NCBI GenBank assembly: GCA_027604005.1
Contig: JADGJT010000067.1
Span: 1 to 64,000 of the forward strand
DNA length: 64,000 nt
Source: Dinochytrium kinnereticum
Lineage: Eukaryota > Chytridiomycota > Chytridiomycetes > Chytridiales > Chytridiaceae
Direction: 5' to 3'
In this document: positions 59,430 to 64,000 of the stretch, piece by piece
Layout: every line of letters starts with the position of its first letter
Numbering within the stretch: the stretch's first letter is position 1
Notes under the pieces: model-generated
What the model was told of the DNA's origin: nothing
The model's input: the letters and a program-made list of their open reading frames with translations, nothing else
Databases searched by the model: none
Translations under genes and position numbers: made by a program

Positions 59430-61469
59430 TCAAGAGGTTTTGATGCGAGAGGCCTCGTCTGGGCAACGAACGAGCTGCTTATCGTCGGCAAGAGACGCGT
59501 CGATGGGGGATGTTGTCGTGGAAGATGGGAGGAGGCTGCGACTTTTGTGCTTGTACGGGAGAAAGAGGTTGTTCCTGCATCAAACAGACATTAGGTACCA
59601 CCAAGTATGCAAAGTTTTCATGGAAAAGGCTTACCAGACACCAATCCCCATCAGCCGATGGCTGATAGAAGACGGGTGGAAGCAGTCAATATCGGAAAGA
59701 AACGAGATGTTCCAATTCTCAAGTTGAACGCCGGAAAACAAAGGATCAACCATTACGGCAAATGACGGATCGGGCGTTCGTAAATATCCGAAAGCATTTT
59801 CTTCGTTCAGAGAATTCAGATAATGGCTTGACTTTATGCTGTGGGGACTCGCATTGTAATCTAATCGAATTTTTTCCAGACGCTTATTGTATTCCTGAAC
59901 AAGGGAGTCCATTCTTAGGGCAAGAATCAGTCATGGAGAGATGATGACCTTTCCCTCCTTTTACCTGCTTCTCATAATATTTCCTCCGTCACCTGGAAGG
60001 AACGCACATGAACTGTTTATCATGGAGAAAAATCGGGAAAAGGTAAGAGAAAGCAGCAGCACGACCTGCCCTTACCATTCGTACACCAACCCAGACGACC
60101 TAACCATGTTGCACCATGGATCCTTATTGGTGAGGTCCCATACCTATGCTTCCATAAGAAACCATTAGAAAGGCGAGAGCAAACCTTTGACACGTTAAAC
60201 TGCATCAAGACCTAACAATAATGTAAAGTAAAAGGAAGATAAAACAAGAGCGAGTGAATTAATTATAAATATCAACTAAAAGATCTTGATAACGTATAGA
60301 ATTGCAGGGGAAGAAAGGGAAAAAAAAAAGGGAAAAAACAATATCCTTACATTGACAATAACCTTTGGAATCCGTCGCTTGATATCATCCAAAACCGTTC
60401 GGATAGAATATTCATAATTATCAGGAGACAGAAAGGTGCGATTGGCTATAGACGAGCATCCCGCGCAAACATCATTATTTCCAATAAATATATGAAGAAG
60501 CTAGATTATCAAATTAAAAGGTTATAACACTTCCAGTTTGATGAAATGCAAGGCTAATTAAGAACTAACCTTGAAATCATTTTCAAAATCAACCTCAGGA
60601 GAAGAAGCCATTCTGTGGACGACGTAATCTGATAGTTGGAGGGTTGACAGAGTAAGAAGATCTGAAAACATCTAATGTGGCCATTAAAAAGGATGCAAAA
60701 TTCACATACCAAGCTGTCGTTGCAAGTTGGCCACAAGTGATCCAGATTGCGCTCCATTTAAATGATCGCTCGGCCAGTGAGTATATGGCAGGCATAATAA
60801 CCCATAGCTTCTCAGTCGTAAGTTTATAATATAAAGCGTAAGGGAAAGCAATAACGGAAAAGTATTAAATAATCTAGCAATTAAAGAGCATACCAAAACT
60901 CAGCCAAATGATCCCCGAAACTAGCACCAAAGGCATATGGGTTAAAATGTCTCACGAAATTCGCCACCGTGTCATATCCAGCATCTCCTCCCATGATGAA
61001 AGACAGCTTCAACAAAAAAAGGTTATTATCAGTAGTTTATAGCTCAGTCAGCTAGTAAAAAACGAACCCCTCGGTTTTCATCAGTATTTTGTTTTTCAAG
61101 AACCTCGCCCTTCTTGGGTAACCCCTTTGCTCCGAACGCCGCCGTGATGCTGAACCAAAAGTCACTTTTCATAGCTACTTACTCGGAGTCAAACCTGTCT
61201 CCCAAAGCAGCAACAACATTGATCTCATCAACTCTCAGGTCATGAACAGAGGATGGTGGCTTTGGCCTGCGTTTCAGTCGAGGACAATCTTCAATCTTTC
61301 GCGCAAAGCGCCATTCAGGGTCTGAGGCAGCAGCGAGAAGAGGCTGCTGATTCGAACCAGTAGTCCCTTTACAATCCGATATCTCAACCCAAATCGCAAG
61401 GGCAATGACGAGATACTTGAGGTGTCGGCCTTGCCACTTCAAATGATGCATCACATGAGGCACGTTCAA
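59430..61469 (-). CDS. GDSL-type phospholipase B1-like secreted lipase
   Basis: Eight or more short exons. A signal peptide (YLVIALAIWVEISDC) is followed by VDEINVVAALGDS, where the catalytic Ser is encoded across a 45-nt intron (ag|c; intron 61194-61150), then ITAAFGAKG. Further blocks typical of phospholipase B1: LSFIMGGDAGYDTVANFV, FNPYAFGASF, HLNGAQSGS, FKLLHIFIGNNDVCAGC (oxyanion Asn), MDSLVQEYNKRL, and DIDCFHPSSISHRLMGIGVW holding the catalytic Asp and His. The last exon starts NNLFLPYK and ends at 59430. The enzyme cleaves acyl chains from phospholipids outside the cell or in the secretory route. Exons between 60220 and 59910 are only partly resolved. Confidence 0.88.
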
Positions 61470-61524
61470 AAAATAACACCAAAATCAATTGTGAAATTAC
61501 AGCACTTCCGCACTCGATCCAACG
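61470..61524. promoter_or_regulatory. 55-bp gap between divergent start codons
   Basis: The start codons of the lipase and the OSCP1-like gene are 55 bp apart if the outer ATG of the lipase is used (73 bp for the next). Shared or overlapping core promoters are implied. Confidence 0.4.
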
Positions 61525-63056
61525 ATGTCCCAGTCAAATACTGCTGCGAATCTGATGCTGATTGTTAATCTTGGCGGCGAGATGCTATATATCCTCGAGC
61601 ATCGGCTGAGATCTTACAGCGTCGATGTTGTCAAGACAGAGAAAGGTTTGGCCAGCAGATCAACTCACTCGACAATCTCAGTGACAAACCTATTTCGTTC
61701 AGTGCTGCAAGACTTGGTGGTGTCCATGCTGGACAAAGTCGAGGCCATCAACCCCACCGAGGCTATATTCACAAGGGATCAGATCCAGCAGCTATTTTAC
61801 AAGTTTGCGCATTCATCGGTGATGCGGTTGACAGAGACTGGACTTCAAAAGGTGCTGATGACCGTTGTAGGAACTAAGCTAAACATACAAACACATCCAG
61901 CTGGTTGAATTGATGATCATGAGCTTCAAGTATCAGCTTTTTGCGTGCTCGTATCCTTTGGAGCTTTTTTTTATCAGGTAATCCTACTATTTTAGCGCGG
62001 TTTTTGAAATAATGTCTGTAAAGCCAGAACCATATGGAGGCTTGGGAAAAGCACGGCCAGAAATTGAGACTTGAGCCAAGGCTATTAAAGCTGAAAACCC
62101 GGCTTGAAAATGTATTTGCTTACTTTCTTTCACATTTAATTAAGATTTTTTTTCTATAAACCTAATCCCAACTTGCAGCTAGGAGATATTGGCGGCCGAG
62201 AATTATGTGTATTGAGACAGGATTTGAACGATGTATTTACAAAATGCGGCACAAAAGTCTCGCAATTCATAGCTTGGGGAATCCAGTCATCTAAAGATGG
62301 ATCCTTTATTCACCGGCCAAACTATAAGGGATTCTCCCCGATCCCAGGTGACTTCAAGGAGTATCGTCATCTTAATGGAACTTCATCGGAATTTAAAACA
62401 ATCCTTGGGAAGAACATGTAAATTGGGATTTGCACTCTTTTTTTCTTTACAGTATCAATATTTCTATAATACTTGTACTATTGCTAAACATGGCATCAAT
62501 TTAATCATGGTGACAAGGTTTACCCCGGATGCCGGCCTTTTATTTGACATTACAAAGGTATCAGCCTTGTTAACGGGTTTTTTTTCTTTTCGTTGTTAAA
62601 GACAAACTATAATTTTATTTATCGTTCGTGTTTGTCTTTTTCCATTTCCCTGTAAAAGCCCACGTTAGCGACAATTGAAAAGTCAGAATCAGCTTTCTCG
62701 TCGACGTCTTCTATCGACTCATTTTGCGATCTAGATCACCTGAAGGATCTCATCACATTTAGGGACGAGTCAAAGAATGAAATGGTTGCTACTGCTGCTA
62801 CTGTATCTGAAGAGAAGACGCCAATCCCCGTGTCACGACCAGTGCAAACTTATTCCAGGGCGTCGGTCGTAAAGAACAACGGTGGAAAGCAGTTGCAAAA
62901 GGATATGGCAATATTTGATTCCGCATTGACAATTGGAGGTCCAGGTGAGATTTTTTTTTATAATCTTATTGCCATCCATCCCTTTGCTTATCATAATCTA
63001 ACTGCTCTGTAGAGGCTTCATTACTTGATCTGATGGACACGTCCAATAATGAGTAG
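61525..63056 (+). CDS. OSCP1-like protein
   Basis: A multi-exon gene. The N-terminus LMLIVNLGGEMLYILEHRLR matches the LPLLFLNLGGEMLYIL start of OSCP1 (organic solute carrier partner 1/NOR1). Next come FTRDQIQQLFYKFAHSSVMR, LVELMIMSFKYQLFAC (after an intron at about 61869-61903), and NHMEAWEKHGQKL. A diverged middle (DIGGRELCVLRQDLNDVFTK) and the short C-terminal motif SLLDLMDTSNNE close the protein, like the LLxMMDEL end of OSCP1. OSCP1 is linked to cilia in animals and algae. With the PACRG-like gene it supports a flagellated life stage. Several internal exon borders (61960-62180, 62420-62660) were not fixed. Confidence 0.82.
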
Positions 63057-63735
63057 TAGATACTGAGAAATAATAATAGGTCATATAATAAAACAAACCT
63101 TTTGGTTAGAAAATGTTTTATTTTTACTGCTCGATGAGGCCACACCTCATTATCCTCGTTTTTAGATCTCCAAAATCATCACCTTCATGCGAAACCGACA
63201 CTATCTGGTGAAAGCTGAGATCTAGGAGAAGGCCGAAGCCATCTTCTTATAGGTTCGATGCGGGACCGTCTCTGAGCCGAGTGGCATTAATACGAAGTGT
63301 GGCTGGGGGGAATGTCGACGCGTCACCTTTGGGTTTGGAGAATTTGACGCTGAATCATCTCACTCTGGCACAGTTGTTAGGAGTTGCAGTGTTTTCAATG
63401 ACGCACTGTTTGTGAATGCCCCCTTCTGACGAGATGCGGTCAACAGATATTGTGGGATATTACAGGACGTAAAATATCCGAGAATATCTGTACACCACAT
63501 ATTTCATTGATTTCTTTCCTGTTTTTGATTTGCGCCCTCTGCGCCATTGGAAGCAAGTGGCACCGCAGGTGACAGGATGGTGGTTGATTGGGCGGAAGAT
63601 GAACATCCGCACCAATCATAAAGCGTATGGGGGTGGTTGTCAACTTGGTTGACAATCCCAGGTAGACTTTGACATTCGAACGCGTTCACCCTCACCTCCT
63701 CACCTCCCTCATCCCCACTCAGCATCATCCACAAG
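63057..63735. other. Intergenic, no gene recognised
   Basis: The 3' flank of the OSCP1-like gene and the promoter of the following gene. Two minus frames at 63440-63842 overlap the next gene and show no domain. Confidence 0.5.
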
Positions 63736-64000
63736 ATGGGAATCCGAAGGGACAAGGCCCACTTTACTCCAAGGAGAGCACGCATCGCCCTATGCGCGGT
63801 CATCCTGGCCATATTCATGGTCGCCGTCGTCCACCAAAACATCTACCTCAACAGGCATCATCTCAAAGCAAAGTTCGTCGAAACAAGCGAGACGGTCAAG
63901 CAAAAAGTTGTGGCGACAAGCGCGGATCTCAAGTCAACACTTTCAGAGCTCACACCCGAGGGAATCAAATCAAAGCTTGCTCAACTCCCCGGAGGCATCA
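63736..64000 (+). CDS. Start of a type II membrane protein (cut by window end)
   Basis: An open frame from ATG 63736 runs off the window (88 codons). It begins basic (MGIRRDKAHFTPRRAR), then one transmembrane helix (IALCAVILAIFMVAVV), then a hydrophilic, possibly coiled stem (VETSETVKQKVVATSADL). This is the layout of a Golgi type II protein such as a glycosyltransferase, but the catalytic part is outside the window. Confidence 0.6.
   Translation, partial: MGIRRDKAHFTPRRARIALCAVILAIFMVAVVHQNIYLNRHHLKAKFVETSETVKQKVVATSADLKSTLSELTPEGIKSKLAQLPGGI

Noticed and set aside
61179..61200. Lipase catalytic Ser apparently replaced by Arg (GDRFDS)
   Set aside because: A GT donor inside the codon (ag|gtttga) joined to the acceptor at 61150 restores GDSITAAFG in phase.

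Overview
The window is nuclear DNA from a fungus. Genes are dense, lie on both strands, and carry many short GT-AG introns (about 45-100 nt). The gene set is typically fungal: secreted fungalysin metallopeptidases, a chitin-deacetylase-type CE4 enzyme, a TOK1-type potassium channel, a Jsn1/Puf1-like RRM-Pumilio protein, twinfilin and Zim17. Two genes tied to cilia and flagella in other eukaryotes (PACRG-like and OSCP1-like) sit beside them. Together with a cluster of M36 peptidases this points to a zoosporic, chytrid-like fungus. The lineage is an inference; no rRNA or other species marker is present.

Layout. Positions 1-516 hold a fragment of a Ty1/copia retrotransposon that abuts, and has replaced the 3' half of, an M36 peptidase gene (521-2363, minus). 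Two intact M36 genes follow, divergently arranged (2715-5631 minus, 6319-10170 plus). All three share the same architecture: signal or anchor, FTP propeptide, low-complexity linker, catalytic domain, with an identical 48-nt exon. A membrane-anchored polysaccharide deacetylase (10646-13039) completes what looks like an extracellular degradation or wall-remodelling block.

From 13.9 to 31.5 kb there are ordinary cellular genes: a stand-alone vWA protein of the alpha-kinase-associated type, an unrecognised protein, a ubiquitin-specific protease, a CUE/UBA-DUF1771-Smr protein, a second unrecognised protein with an acidic tail, biotin-protein ligase, secreted RNase T2 and a kinesin-13-like motor. 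From 32 to 50 kb come an AGC-type kinase with unusual HCD and DFN motifs, a weakly supported gene, the Pumilio protein, twinfilin, Zim17, the potassium channel and the PACRG-like gene. From 52 to 64 kb come a WNK kinase, PYM, a sororin-like protein with KEN box and FGF motif, a GDSL phospholipase B, the OSCP1-like gene and the start of a type II membrane protein.

The genome is compact: several divergent gene pairs are separated by only 34-57 bp between start codons, and RNase T2 and the kinesin end on directly adjacent stop codons. For most genes the exon joins were checked by phase arithmetic and by continuity of family motifs; where this failed it is stated. No tRNA, rRNA or CRISPR array was found.
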